From positions 1 through 64,000 of the forward strand of contig NZ_JAQIPB010000010.1 of the NCBI RefSeq assembly GCF_028023875.1: a DNA stretch of 64,000 nucleotides, read 5' to 3'. The DNA comes from Xenophilus arseniciresistens (GTDB taxonomy: Bacteria; Pseudomonadota; Gammaproteobacteria; Burkholderiales; Burkholderiaceae_C). The notes under the pieces are model-generated. The model searched no databases. It saw only the letters and a list, made by a program, of their open reading frames with translations, and was not told where the DNA came from. The position numbers and the translations under genes are program-made. Shown here piece after piece: positions 18,604 to 27,800 of the stretch; the first letter of the stretch is position 1, and each line of letters starts with the position of its first letter.

Positions 18604-21084
18604 TCAGTTCAACAGCCGCTCGGGATTGGCGTCCAGCTTGGCCAGCGCCTTGCGCGTGGCGCGGGCCGTGAGGCTTTCCTCTTCGGCCGGTCGCAGCAGG
18701 CCGGCCTGCAGGTAGGCCGCCAGGCGCCCTGCCTGCAGCATGAACTTGCGCCCGTCGTTGGCCGCGAACAGGTACAGGCGCTTGCGCTCGCTGCGCCAGA
18801 CGAACTGCACTTGGCTGGGACGGCCGTTGTGGTCCAGCAGGTGCCAGCTGCCCACCTGCAGCTCGTGGGCCCAGGCCAGCATGCCTTCCTCGACCTTGGC
18901 GCCGCTGCTGGGCAGCACCTCGATCGAGGCGGCGTCCACGCCCAGCAGCAGCTCCACGCTGGCCACGTCGATGGGCATTTCCGCGTCGCCTTCCTCGCCC
19001 ACGTAGTCCTCCAGGTTGGCCAGGCGCGAGGCCATGGCCTCGATCTGCTCGGCGCTGATGGTGGCGGTCTTGGACATGAAGGCATCGGACAGCGTCTTTC
19101 CGATGATCTTGATGTGCGCTTCCTGCGCCGACCCGGTCACGCCCAGCAGCTCCAGGCCCTGGCGCAGCCGCTGCAGCAGCTTGGGCAGCTCCTGGATCAC
19201 GCGCGCACGGTCGGTGCGGCTGGGCTTGGCGCTGGCGGCCCACACGAGTTCGGAGGCCGCGCGCTTGAAGACCACGGTCTGCTCGTCCTGGGCGCCGTAC
19301 TTGATGGCCGCCATGGCCAGCACCTCGGCCCAGACCTTGAAGAGGAACTCGCGGATCTCTTCGCGCACCGGCATGTCGTTGAGCATCTTGCGCAGCTCGA
19401 TGGTGTACTGGATCGCCATCGTCTCCTTCTGCTCCACCTGCTGCGCCACGCTCATCGCACGCTGCGTGGCGTCGTTCTGCGTCAGGTACTTGGACAGGAA
19501 GGCGACGAACTCGTCGTACACCAGCTTGAACACGCGCTGGCCGGTTTCCGGGTACTGCTCGATCACCTGCACCACGCGGCGGATCTCGTTCTCGAGTGCG
19601 CTGCCCGAGATGGCGGCGGCGTCAAAACCCATCACCACCGAGCCCATGCGGTCGATCAGCATGCGCGCCGGATGCTGCAAGGTGGCGAAGAACTGGGGCT
19701 CGGCGATGGCCACGCGCAGCACGGGCATCTGCAGGCGGGCGAACCACACCCGGGCCGAAAAGGGAATGCGTTCCTCGGCCAGGATGGCCTGGAACATCAG
19801 CGCGACGATCTCCACCGTGGCCTTGTCGGCCGTGGTGGGCGCCTGCTTCTTGAGGTCGTTGGCATGCCGTCGCAGTTCGGCGGCGCTGCGCTGCACCAGC
19901 GCCGCAGCGGCCGCCGGGTCGCCGGTGAGGACAAAGCTGGTGGCCCGGGCGTGGTACTCGGCGCCCGCCTGGGCCACGGCCGCGGCAAAGGCCGGATGGA
20001 CCGGCGCCGGCAGCGTGGCGGCGCCCGCATGGGCAGCGCGGGCCGCAGCCGCATGCGCCGGCACCATCGGGATGCCGCTCTCGCCGCCGTTCGTGCGCTG
20101 CGGGGCCGAATCGGCCCAGCCGGCCGAACCGCCGATGGCCGCCTCGACCAGCCGCCGCAGGTTCATCAGCATGCCCTGTGCGCGGTGGCGGGCCAGCTCG
20201 AAGGGCGAGGCACCGCGGGGCAGCATGGCCTCCTCCGGCTGCGTGCCGGGCGCCGCGGCCTGTACCCCGATGGCGGCCGGTGCGAAGCCCATCGGGGCGG
20301 CCGCCTGCGGCTGCGAGGGGGCCGCTCCCGCGCCGGCGCCCGGCCGGGCCGAAACCACCGTGGTCCCCGGCCCCGTCTGGGCGCGGCCTCCGAGGGCGCC
20401 AGGCGAACTGGCCGGGCCGCTCACGGGGCGGCGCACCAGCCGCTTGAGGTCGATTTCGGGCATCACGCCCTGGCCAATGAGGAAGGTGTTGGCCTCCTTG
20501 TAGGCCGTGGCCATGGCTTCCGCCACGCTGGCGTGCAGCACCTCGCGCACGGCCAGCCACAGCTCGCGGCCCATGCCGGCGGCCAGCCATTGCGCCACCA
20601 GCACGCCCGGCAGCACCTCGGGCTTGAGCACGTCCCGGGCGTCCAGGTCGTCGCGCCGTTCCAGGTGCTGGATGCGCAGGCGCAGGTCGTTGAGGTCGAA
20701 GTTGGCCTTGTCCTGGACCGCCAGCGCCAGGCGCGAGGACAGGATGTTGTTCTCCACCACCTCGTCGCCCACCAGTTCCAGCCGCATCGACAACAGGCCG
20801 CTGCCGCTACCGCCGCTGGAGCCCTGCTGGCTCTCGTCCAGCGCCTTGCGCCAGTGCAGGCGCGACTGCGAGACCCAGTTCATCTCGGCGCCGCGAAAGG
20901 CCAGCTGGTTGTCGCGGTGCTGCTGCATCTCGCGCGCAGTGGCCGACTGCATGGCCTGGTGGTCCAGGCGTTCGCGCACGGCCTGCGCCACGGCTTCGAT
21001 GGCGGCTTCGGTGGATGCCACGAAGCGCTCGCGCGTCTGGCGGGCGAGCTGCAAGGCGGGGTCGTCGAATCGCGCGGAGGTCAT
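18604..21084 (-). CDS. DUF1631 family protein
   Basis: An 826-residue protein of the DUF1631 family, common in Beta- and Gammaproteobacteria and of unknown function. The N-terminal 200 residues are predominantly helical (LARQTRERFVASTEAAIEAV; RLRIQHLERRDDLDARDVLKP). A low-complexity Ala/Gly/Pro linker spans about 230-290. A large helical central region follows, and a C-terminal part (VGSWHLLDHNGRPSQVQFVWRSERKRLYLF) could form a small beta-barrel. No signal peptide or membrane segment is seen, so it is probably cytoplasmic. It is convergent with dprA and has the same polarity as secF but is separated from it by a terminator. Confidence 0.85.
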   Translation of the reverse strand: MTSARFDDPALQLARQTRERFVASTEAAIEAVAQAVRERLDHQAMQSATAREMQQHRDNQLAFRGAEMNWVSQSRLHWRKALDESQQGSSGGSGSGLLSMRLELVGDEVVENNILSSRLALAVQDKANFDLNDLRLRIQHLERRDDLDARDVLKPEVLPGVLVAQWLAAGMGRELWLAVREVLHASVAEAMATAYKEANTFLIGQGVMPEIDLKRLVRRPVSGPASSPGALGGRAQTGPGTTVVSARPGAGAGAAPSQPQAAAPMGFAPAAIGVQAAAPGTQPEEAMLPRGASPFELARHRAQGMLMNLRRLVEAAIGGSAGWADSAPQRTNGGESGIPMVPAHAAAARAAHAGAATLPAPVHPAFAAAVAQAGAEYHARATSFVLTGDPAAAAALVQRSAAELRRHANDLKKQAPTTADKATVEIVALMFQAILAEERIPFSARVWFARLQMPVLRVAIAEPQFFATLQHPARMLIDRMGSVVMGFDAAAISGSALENEIRRVVQVIEQYPETGQRVFKLVYDEFVAFLSKYLTQNDATQRAMSVAQQVEQKETMAIQYTIELRKMLNDMPVREEIREFLFKVWAEVLAMAAIKYGAQDEQTVVFKRAASELVWAASAKPSRTDRARVIQELPKLLQRLRQGLELLGVTGSAQEAHIKIIGKTLSDAFMSKTATISAEQIEAMASRLANLEDYVGEEGDAEMPIDVASVELLLGVDAASIEVLPSSGAKVEEGMLAWAHELQVGSWHLLDHNGRPSQVQFVWRSERKRLYLFAANDGRKFMLQAGRLAAYLQAGLLRPAEEESLTARATRKALAKLDANPERLLN

Positions 21085-21162
21085 GAAGCGTGGGGAGGGG
21101 GTGGCCGAGCTTATCGCACCCGATGCGGGTGTTGCAGCATGCGAACTCTCATCGTGGGACCC

Positions 21163-21190
21163 AAAAAAAAATGGCGCCTTGCGGCGCCAT
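21163..21190 (-). terminator. Rho-independent terminator of secF
   Basis: On the minus strand ATGGCGCC-GCAA-GGCGCCAT is followed by about nine T (plus-strand A tract 21163-21171). It lies 20 bases past the secF stop and closes the yajC-secD-secF unit. Confidence 0.92.
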
Positions 21191-21210
21191 TCTCGATCAG
21201 CGGCGCCGGT

Positions 21211-22164
21211 TCAGACCGTGGCGCCCGCATTGGGGTCGTTGGGATCGTCCTTCTTGGCCGGTGCGGCCTTGACCAGGTCTTCGCGCTTGACGCCCAGCCA
21301 CATGGCGATCGAGGCGGCGACGAAGGCGGAAGAATAGATGCCGAAGCAGATACCGATGGTCAGCGCCAGCGAGAAGTAGTGCAGCGTGGGGCCGCCGAAG
21401 AAGAACATCGACAGCACCACCAACTGCGTGGAGCCGTGGGTGATGATGGTGCGGCTGATGGTGGAAGTGATGGCGTAGTTCATCACCTCGGGCGTGCTCA
21501 GCTTGCGCTGGCGCCGGAAGGTCTCGCGCACGCGGTCGAAGATCACCACCGACTCGTTCACCGAATAGCCCAGCACCGCGAGCACCGCCGCCAGCACCGC
21601 CAGCGAGAACTCCCACTGGAAGAAGGCGAAGAAGCCCAGGATGATCACCACGTCGTGCAGGTTGGCGATCACGGTGGCCAGCGCGAACTTCCACTCGAAG
21701 CGGAAGGCCAGGTAGATCATGATGCCCACCACCACCATGGCCAGCGCCTTCAGGCCGTTGCTGGTGAGCTCGTCGCCCACCTGCGGGCCCACGAACTCGC
21801 TGCGGCGCAGCTGCACGTCGGGCGAGTCGGCGCGCAGCGCGCCCATGAGCTGCTCACTCTGCTGGGTGGAGTTGAGGCCCTTTTGCGGCGGCACGCGGAT
21901 CAGCACGTCGCGCGAGCTGCCGAAGTTCTGGACCATCACTTCCTGATACCCCAGCTTGCCGATGGCCCCGCGCACCTTCTCGAGGTCGGCGCTTTGCGAG
22001 TAGGTGATCTCCATCACCGTGCCGCCCGTGAATTCCACCGACAGGTGCAAGCCCTTGTGGAACAGGAAGAACACGGCCAGCAGGAAGGTGATGATCGAGA
22101 CCGCGTTCAGCGCCAGCGCATGGCGCATGAACGGGATGGTGCGATGGATGCGGAAAAACTCCAT
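21211..22164 (-). CDS. secF: Protein translocase subunit SecF
   Basis: Part of the SecDF-YajC complex, which uses proton motive force to assist export through SecYEG. The 317 residues begin MEFFRIHRTIPFMRHAL and have an N-terminal membrane segment, the periplasmic SVEFTGGTVMEI motif, and five C-terminal segments with NLHDVVIILGFFA and GYSVNESVVIFDRVRE (the conserved D/R motif). Its first codons (ATGGAGTTTTT) are duplicated as the start of an 18-codon leader ORF 26 bases upstream of this gene, and can pair with the sequence between them. Confidence 0.97.
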   Translation of the reverse strand: MEFFRIHRTIPFMRHALALNAVSIITFLLAVFFLFHKGLHLSVEFTGGTVMEITYSQSADLEKVRGAIGKLGYQEVMVQNFGSSRDVLIRVPPQKGLNSTQQSEQLMGALRADSPDVQLRRSEFVGPQVGDELTSNGLKALAMVVVGIMIYLAFRFEWKFALATVIANLHDVVIILGFFAFFQWEFSLAVLAAVLAVLGYSVNESVVIFDRVRETFRRQRKLSTPEVMNYAITSTISRTIITHGSTQLVVLSMFFFGGPTLHYFSLALTIGICFGIYSSAFVAASIAMWLGVKREDLVKAAPAKKDDPNDPNAGATV

Positions 22165-22246
22165 TCTGATTTCCTTCTTTATGGAGTTTTCAGAGAAGGC
22201 TCACATCTGCGCGAAGCGCATGTGATGCCGAAACTAAAAACTCCAT
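22154..22246 (-). promoter_or_regulatory. Potential alternating RNA hairpins controlling secF translation
   Basis: In the mRNA, AAAACTCCAT (22190-22181) can pair with ATGGAGTTTT of the leader start (22246-22237) or with the identical secF start (22164-22155). The second pairing would enclose the secF Shine-Dalgarno AAGAAGGAA in its loop and occlude the start codon. An inner hairpin (CACAT/ATGTG plus GCGC/GCGC, 22202-22224) extends the first structure. Confidence 0.45.
22190..22246 (-). CDS. Putative leader peptide between secD and secF
   Basis: An 18-codon ORF (MEFLVSASHALRADVSLL) starting at ATG 22246, with AAGGA six bases upstream overlapping the secD stop codon. The stop is TGA 22190-22192, 25 bases before the secF ATG. 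No homologous peptide is known to me. Its start (AAAAACTCCAT on the plus strand, 22236-22246) is inverted relative to 22181-22190 and directly repeated at the secF start (22154-22164). It might be a translated regulatory leader or chance coding inside a palindromic element. Confidence 0.45.
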   Translation of the reverse strand: MEFLVSASHALRADVSLL

Positions 22247-22256
22247 GGCGTTTCCT

Positions 22257-24164
22257 TTACTTGCTCGTCGTCAGCGGCTTGCCGGACAGAGGGGCCTGGG
22301 GTTCGGCGTCCACGGGCGGCTTCCAGACCGTGCCGATGGCCACGCTCTTGAGCTTCTTCTGGCGGCCGTACCAGAGGTTGGTCAGGCCGCGGGCGAAGAA
22401 CACGGCCGAGAACATGGAGGTCACGATGCCGATGCAGTGCACCACCGCGAAGCCGCGCACCGGGCCGGAGCCAAAAGCCAGCAGCGCGATGCCCGCGATC
22501 AGCGTGGTCACGTTGGAGTCCAGGATGGTGCCCCAGGCGCGGTCATAGCCGGCATGGATGGCCGCCTGTGGCGAAGCGCCGTTGCGCAGCTCCTCGCGGA
22601 TGCGCTCGTTGATCAGCACGTTGGAGTCGATGGCCACGCCGATGGCCAGCGCCATGGCCGCGATGCCCGGCAGCGTGAGGGTGGCCTGCAGCATCGACAG
22701 CACGGCCACCAGCAGCAGCAGGTTCACCGCCAGCGCGATGGACGAGAACACGCCGAACATCGCGTAGTAGATGCACATGAACACCATGATGGCCAGGAAG
22801 CCGTAGGCCACGCTCTTGAAGCCCATCTCGATGTTGTCGGCACCCAGGCTCGGGCCGATGGTGCTTTCCTCGATGATCTCCATCGGCGCGGCCAGCGAGC
22901 CGGCGCGCAGCAGCAGGGCCAGGTCGTTGGCTTCCACCACGCCCATCGAACCGGAGATCTGGAAGCGCGTGCCCAGCTCGCCGTTGATGGACGGCGCCGT
23001 CAGCACTTCGCCCTTGCCCTTCTCGAACAGCACGATGGCCAGGCGCTTGCGGTAGTTCTCGCGGCTGACGTCGCGCATGATGCGCCCGCCCTTGGCGTCC
23101 ACCGTCAGGTCCACCTTGGGCTGCTGCGTCTGCGAGTCGAAGCCAGGCTGCGCGTCGGTCAGGTTCTCGCCGGTGATGATGACCTGCTTGCGCACGATCA
23201 CCGGGCGGCCTTCGCGGTCCATGAAACGCTCGGAGCCGAAGGGCACCGGGCCGGTGCCCATTTCGGCGGCGCGGCCTTCGGTGCTCTCGTCCACCAGGCG
23301 CAGCTCCAGCGTCGCGGTGCGGCCCAGGATGTCCTTGGCCTTGGCCGTGTCCTGCACGCCCGGCAGCTGCACCACGATGCGGTCCAGGCCCTGCTGCTGG
23401 ATCACGGGCTCGGCCACGCCGAGTTCGTTGATCCGGTTGTGCAAGGTGGTGATGTTCTGCTTGAGCGCGGTGTCCTGCAGGCGGCGCGCGGCCTCGGGCT
23501 TGATGGTCACGGCCAGGCGCGTCTCGGCGCCGTCGGTGGTGCGCACGGCCACCAGGTCGGTGAACTGTTCCTGGATCAGGCGCTGCACCGCGTCGGCCGC
23601 AGCCGCATCGCGCAGGCGCACGTCCAGCGACTGGCCGTTGCGCGTGACCACGCCCCCGCGGATGTTGCGGTCGCGCATGCCGGTACGCAGGTCGCTGGCG
23701 AAGGTTTCGGCCCGCTTGTCCAGCGCGCCCTGCATGTCCACCTGCAGCATGAAGTGGACGCCGCCGCGCAGATCCAGCCCCAGGTACATGGGGAAGGCGT
23801 GCAGCGCGCTGAGCCAGGCCGGCGAGCGCGACACCAGGTTCAGCGCCACCACGTAGGGCGGGTCGCTGGCGTCGGGCACCAGCGCGCGCTGCAGCACGTC
23901 GCGGGCCTTGAGCTGCTCGTCGGGCGTGTTGAAGCGGGCGCGCACCGAGGTGCCGTCCAAGGTCAGCATGTCGGGCGTCAGGCCGCCGGCCTTCAGGGCC
24001 TCGGCCACGCGCGCCTCGGTGCTGGCGTCGACCTTGACGGTCGACTTGGCCGCGGAGACCTGCACCGCCGGCGCCTCGCCGAAGAAGTTGGGCAGGGCAT
24101 ACAGCAGCCCCACCAGGGTCACGATCACGAGGATCGCGTATTTCCAGATCGGATAACGGTTCAT
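22257..24164 (-). CDS. secD: Protein translocase subunit SecD
   Basis: The large SecDF-YajC subunit, with periplasmic P1 domain and six membrane segments. The 635 residues show TM1 (about 8-26), the YLGLDLRGGVHFMLQVD motif, a P1 domain of beta-alpha repeats, and the C-terminal membrane domain (GSLAAPMEIIEESTIGPSLGADNI; AIGVAIDSNVLINERIREE, with the conserved Asp/Arg). The stop codon overlaps the Shine-Dalgarno of the secD-secF leader ORF. Confidence 0.97.
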   Translation of the reverse strand: MNRYPIWKYAILVIVTLVGLLYALPNFFGEAPAVQVSAAKSTVKVDASTEARVAEALKAGGLTPDMLTLDGTSVRARFNTPDEQLKARDVLQRALVPDASDPPYVVALNLVSRSPAWLSALHAFPMYLGLDLRGGVHFMLQVDMQGALDKRAETFASDLRTGMRDRNIRGGVVTRNGQSLDVRLRDAAAADAVQRLIQEQFTDLVAVRTTDGAETRLAVTIKPEAARRLQDTALKQNITTLHNRINELGVAEPVIQQQGLDRIVVQLPGVQDTAKAKDILGRTATLELRLVDESTEGRAAEMGTGPVPFGSERFMDREGRPVIVRKQVIITGENLTDAQPGFDSQTQQPKVDLTVDAKGGRIMRDVSRENYRKRLAIVLFEKGKGEVLTAPSINGELGTRFQISGSMGVVEANDLALLLRAGSLAAPMEIIEESTIGPSLGADNIEMGFKSVAYGFLAIMVFMCIYYAMFGVFSSIALAVNLLLLVAVLSMLQATLTLPGIAAMALAIGVAIDSNVLINERIREELRNGASPQAAIHAGYDRAWGTILDSNVTTLIAGIALLAFGSGPVRGFAVVHCIGIVTSMFSAVFFARGLTNLWYGRQKKLKSVAIGTVWKPPVDAEPQAPLSGKPLTTSK

Positions 24165-24235
24165 GGCCCGAACCTCTCAAGACCGGCCCGGGTTGCCCTC
24201 GGGCCGAAGGCCCCTGACAGCGGGGCCTGAAACAG

Positions 24236-24263
24236 GACACGCGGCGCCAGGGCGTCGCGTGTC
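24236..24263. promoter_or_regulatory. Hairpin in the yajC-secD intergenic region
   Basis: GACACGCG and CGCGTGTC form a perfect 8-base stem, extendable through the GC-rich interior. A second inverted repeat, AGGCCCC/GGGGCCT, lies at about 24208-24228. No T run follows, so neither is a classical terminator. They may lower read-through or stabilise mRNA ends. Confidence 0.35.
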
Positions 24264-24349
24264 ACAAAAGAACACTGCCGCTGCGCCCGCCTGCCCAGCG
24301 GCTGCGTGCCGCTGCAGAGTCCAGAAGGGGCGGGCGCGGCGCGGACGGC

Positions 24350-24679
24350 TTACTTGTAGCTGCCTTTGGGCAGCACCTGAACCACGGCGCTGCGCTGCAC
24401 CTTGATTTCGACGCCGTTGGCGATCTCGATCGTCAGGAACTGGTCGCCCAGCACGCTGATGCGGCCCAGCAGGCCGCCGGCCGTGGCCACTTCATCACCC
24501 TTCTGCAGGGCTTCGAGCATGGCGCGCATTTCCTTCTGACGCTTCATCTGCGGACGAATCATCACGAAGTACAGCACCACGAACATCAGCAGCAGCGGCA
24601 GCATGCTGGCCATCGAGGACATCATGTCGCCACCACCGGCGGCGGGCGCGGACTGGGCGAAGGCGTTGGAAATGAACAA
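24350..24679 (-). CDS. yajC: Preprotein translocase subunit YajC
   Basis: A small membrane partner of SecDF. The 109 residues MFISNAFAQ...KGSYK have an N-terminal Ala/Gly-rich segment, one membrane helix (LPLLLMFVVLYFVMIRPQ, about 27-44) and the cytoplasmic KGDEVATAGGLLGRI domain. The start is best read as TTG 24679: GGAGA lies 8 bases upstream, and the family N terminus FISNAFAQ follows directly. An ATG start at 24838 would add 53 residues of proline-rich sequence. It leads the yajC-secD-secF unit. Confidence 0.93.
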   Translation of the reverse strand: MFISNAFAQSAPAAGGGDMMSSMASMLPLLLMFVVLYFVMIRPQMKRQKEMRAMLEALQKGDEVATAGGLLGRISVLGDQFLTIEIANGVEIKVQRSAVVQVLPKGSYK

Positions 24680-24883
24680 GGGCAAAGTCTCCAGCGAACG
24701 GGGGAGGATGGGGATGCGGGGCACATCAGGAGCACCCCGCGCGTGCGGCGCTTCCTCAGGGCGCGCCGACGGCCCGGCCTGGGGCCAGGGCGAAACCGGC
24801 GGATTGTATGCGGCGCCCCGCGGGGCGCCCCGCGGCATATCCGGGCCGCGAAACGGGCATTGCGGCGGCGCCGCGCAGCGCCT

Positions 24884-27800
24884 TCAGGCCGCGGCGCGCG
24901 TGCCGCCCTGCGGCTCGCGCCAGCGCGCCATCAGCGCGGTCCAGCGCGTGCGCACGGCCGCCAGGTTGCGCTCCTTCACGTGACCGTAGCCGCGGATCTG
25001 CTCGGGCAACGCCGCGATCTCCAGCGCCAGGGCGTGGTTGTCCGCGCCCAGGCCGGCCAGCACCTCCTCGATGCTGGCGCGGTAGTCGGCGATCAGCGCG
25101 CGCTCGGTGCGGCGCTCCTCGGTGCGGCCGAAGGGGTCCAGCGCCGTGCCGCGCAGGCCCTTGAGCTTTGCGAGCAGCCTGAAGCCGGTCAGCATCCAGG
25201 GGCCGTACTTCTTCTTGAGCAGCTCGCCCTTGGCGTTCTTCCTGGCCGTGGCCGGCGGCGCCAGGTGGTAGTTGAGCTTGAAATCGCCCTCGAACATGCC
25301 GTTAACGCGGGCCAGGAAGGCGGTGTCGCTGTGCAGGCGGGCCACCTCGTACTCGTCCTTGTAGGCCATGAGCTTGAACAGGTAGCGTGCCACTGTCTCG
25401 GCCAGTGCGCTCTTGCCCAGCGCGCCTTCGGCCTGCTGCACCCTGGCGACGAAGTCGCGGTACTGCCCGGCATAGGCCGCGTTCTGATAGCCGGTGAGGA
25501 ATTCCACGCGGCGCGCCACCAGCGATTCCAGCGTCTCGCGCTTCTTGAACTCGATCACCTGGCCCGGGTTCAGGCGCCGGGCCAGCTCGGCCGGCCGCTG
25601 CGCGGCCTGGCGGCCCCATTCGAAGGCGGTTTTGTTCGCGTCGATGGCCACGCCGTTGAGTTCGATGGCGCGCATCAGCGACTCGTGGCCCAGCGGGATC
25701 CAGCCCTTCTGCCAGGCGTAGCCCAGGATCATCGGGTTGACGAAGATGGTGTCGCCCATCAGCTGCGTGGCCGCAGCGTCGGCGTCGAAGGCGCCCAGGC
25801 CTTCTTCGCCCACCGCCTTGGCGATCTGCGCTGCGCAGGCCTCCTGCGGGTTCTGCCAGTTGGCGTTCTTCACGAAGCTGGCCGTGGGCGCGCTGTGGCT
25901 GTTCAGCGCCACATGGGTGCGGCCTTCGCGCATGCGCGCCAGGGTCTCGGGGTTGACGGTGACGATGGGGTCGCAGGCCAGGATCAGGTCGGCCGCGGCC
26001 GTGCCCACGCGCGTGGTGCGGATGTCATGCTGCGTGTCGCCGATCAGCACGTGGCTCCAGGTCGCGCCGCCCTTCTGGGCCAGGCCGGCGGCGTCCTGCG
26101 TGACGATGCCCTTGCCCTCGATGTGCGCGGCAACGCCCAGCAGCTGGCCGATGGTGATCACGCCCGTGCCGCCCACACCGGCCACCACGATGCCCCACAC
26201 CTGGCCGCCGTGCAACGAGGGCAGGGCCGGCTCGGGCAGTTCGCCCAGCTCGGCCGGCGTGGCCGCCTTGCTGGCCTTGGCCTTCTTCTTGAGCTGCCCG
26301 CCCTCGACGGTGATGAAGCTCGGGCAGAAGCCCTTCACGCAGCTCACGTCCTTGTTGCAGGTGCTCTGGTTGATGGTGCGCTTGCGTCCGAACTCGGTCT
26401 CCAGCGGCTCCACGCTCATGCAGTTGCTCTGCACGCTGCAGTCGCCGCAGCCTTCGCACACCAGTTCGTTGATGACCACGCGCACGGCCGGGTCCACGGC
26501 CTTGCCGCGCTTGCGGCGGCGGCGCTTCTCGGTGGCGCAGGTCTGGTCGTAGATGATGGCCGTGGTGCCGGCGATCTCACGGAATTCCCGCTGGATCTCG
26601 TCGAGCTGATCGCGGTGGCGCACCTGCACGGGCTGGCCGTCGTAGCTGCCGGGCACCTGAACGCCCTCGTACTTCTGCGGCTCGTCGGTCACGATCACCA
26701 GGCGCCTGACGCCCTCGGCATGCAGGCTCTCGGCGATCTGCAGCACGCTGTGGCCCTCGGGGCGCTCGCCCACGGTCTGGCCGCCGGTCATGGCCACCGC
26801 GTCGTTGTAGAGCACTTTGTAGGTGATGTTCACGCCCGCCGCGATGCTCTGGCGGATGGCCAGCAGCCCGCTGTGGAAGTAGGTGCCATCGCCCAGGTTG
26901 GCGAAGATGTGCTTCTCGTTGGAGAAGGGCGCCTGGCCCATCCACGGCACGCCCTCGCCGCCCATCTGCGTGAAGCCGTAGGTGGCGCGGTCCATCCAGT
27001 TGGCCATGTAGTGGCAGCCGATGCCGGCCATGGCGCGCGAGCCCTCGGGCACCACGGTGCTGGTGTTGTGCGGGCAGCCCGAGCAGAACCATGGCACCCG
27101 GTCCGCGCCCTGCACGCCGCCAGCCTGCAGCACCTGCATCGAGCGCTCCTTGGCCTCCAGGATGGCCATCTGCGCATCCACGCGCGCCACCAGGTCGGCG
27201 CCGCCCGATTCGAGGATGCCGGTCTTCTTCAGCCGCTGCACCAGCGCCTTGGCGATCAGCGCCGGGTTCAGGTCGGCGTTGGCGCGCAGCAGCGTGTTGG
27301 CCGTGGGGTTGGGCATCGACCATTCGCCGCCCGAATGGTCGGCGCCCAGCTCGTTGAACTTGCCCAGCACGTTGGGGCGCACGTCGGGGCGCCAGTTGTA
27401 CAGCTCTTCCTTGAGCTGGTATTCGATGACCTGGCGCTTTTCCTCGACCACCAGGATTTCCTGCAGGCCGGTGGCGAAGTCGCGCGTGAGCTGGGCTTCG
27501 AGCGGCCACACCACGTTGACCTTGTGCAGCCGGATTCCCAACTGGCGGCAGGCCGCGTCGTCCAGGCCCAGGTCGAGCAGGGCCTGGCGCGTGTCGTTGT
27601 AGGCCTTGCCGCTGGCCATGATGCCGTAGCGGTCGTTCGGGCCTTCGATCACGTTGTGATTCAGCCGGTTGGCGCGGATGTAGGCCAGCGCGGCGTACCA
27701 CTTGTAGTGCATCAGCCGCGCCTCCTGCTCCAGCGGCGCGTCGGGCCAGCGGATGTGCAGGCCGCCGGGCGGCATCTCGAAGTCGCCGGGCATCACGATC

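Noticed and set aside
18811-22548. Plus-strand open frame of over 1200 codons across the DUF1631 and secF genes
   Set aside because: Shadow of strongly supported minus-strand genes; composition is low complexity and no motif is recognisable.
24812-24829. Perfect 18-base palindrome between the oxidoreductase gene and yajC
   Set aside because: Without a loop or T tract it is a poor terminator, and such GC palindromes can arise by chance at this composition; no further support was seen.
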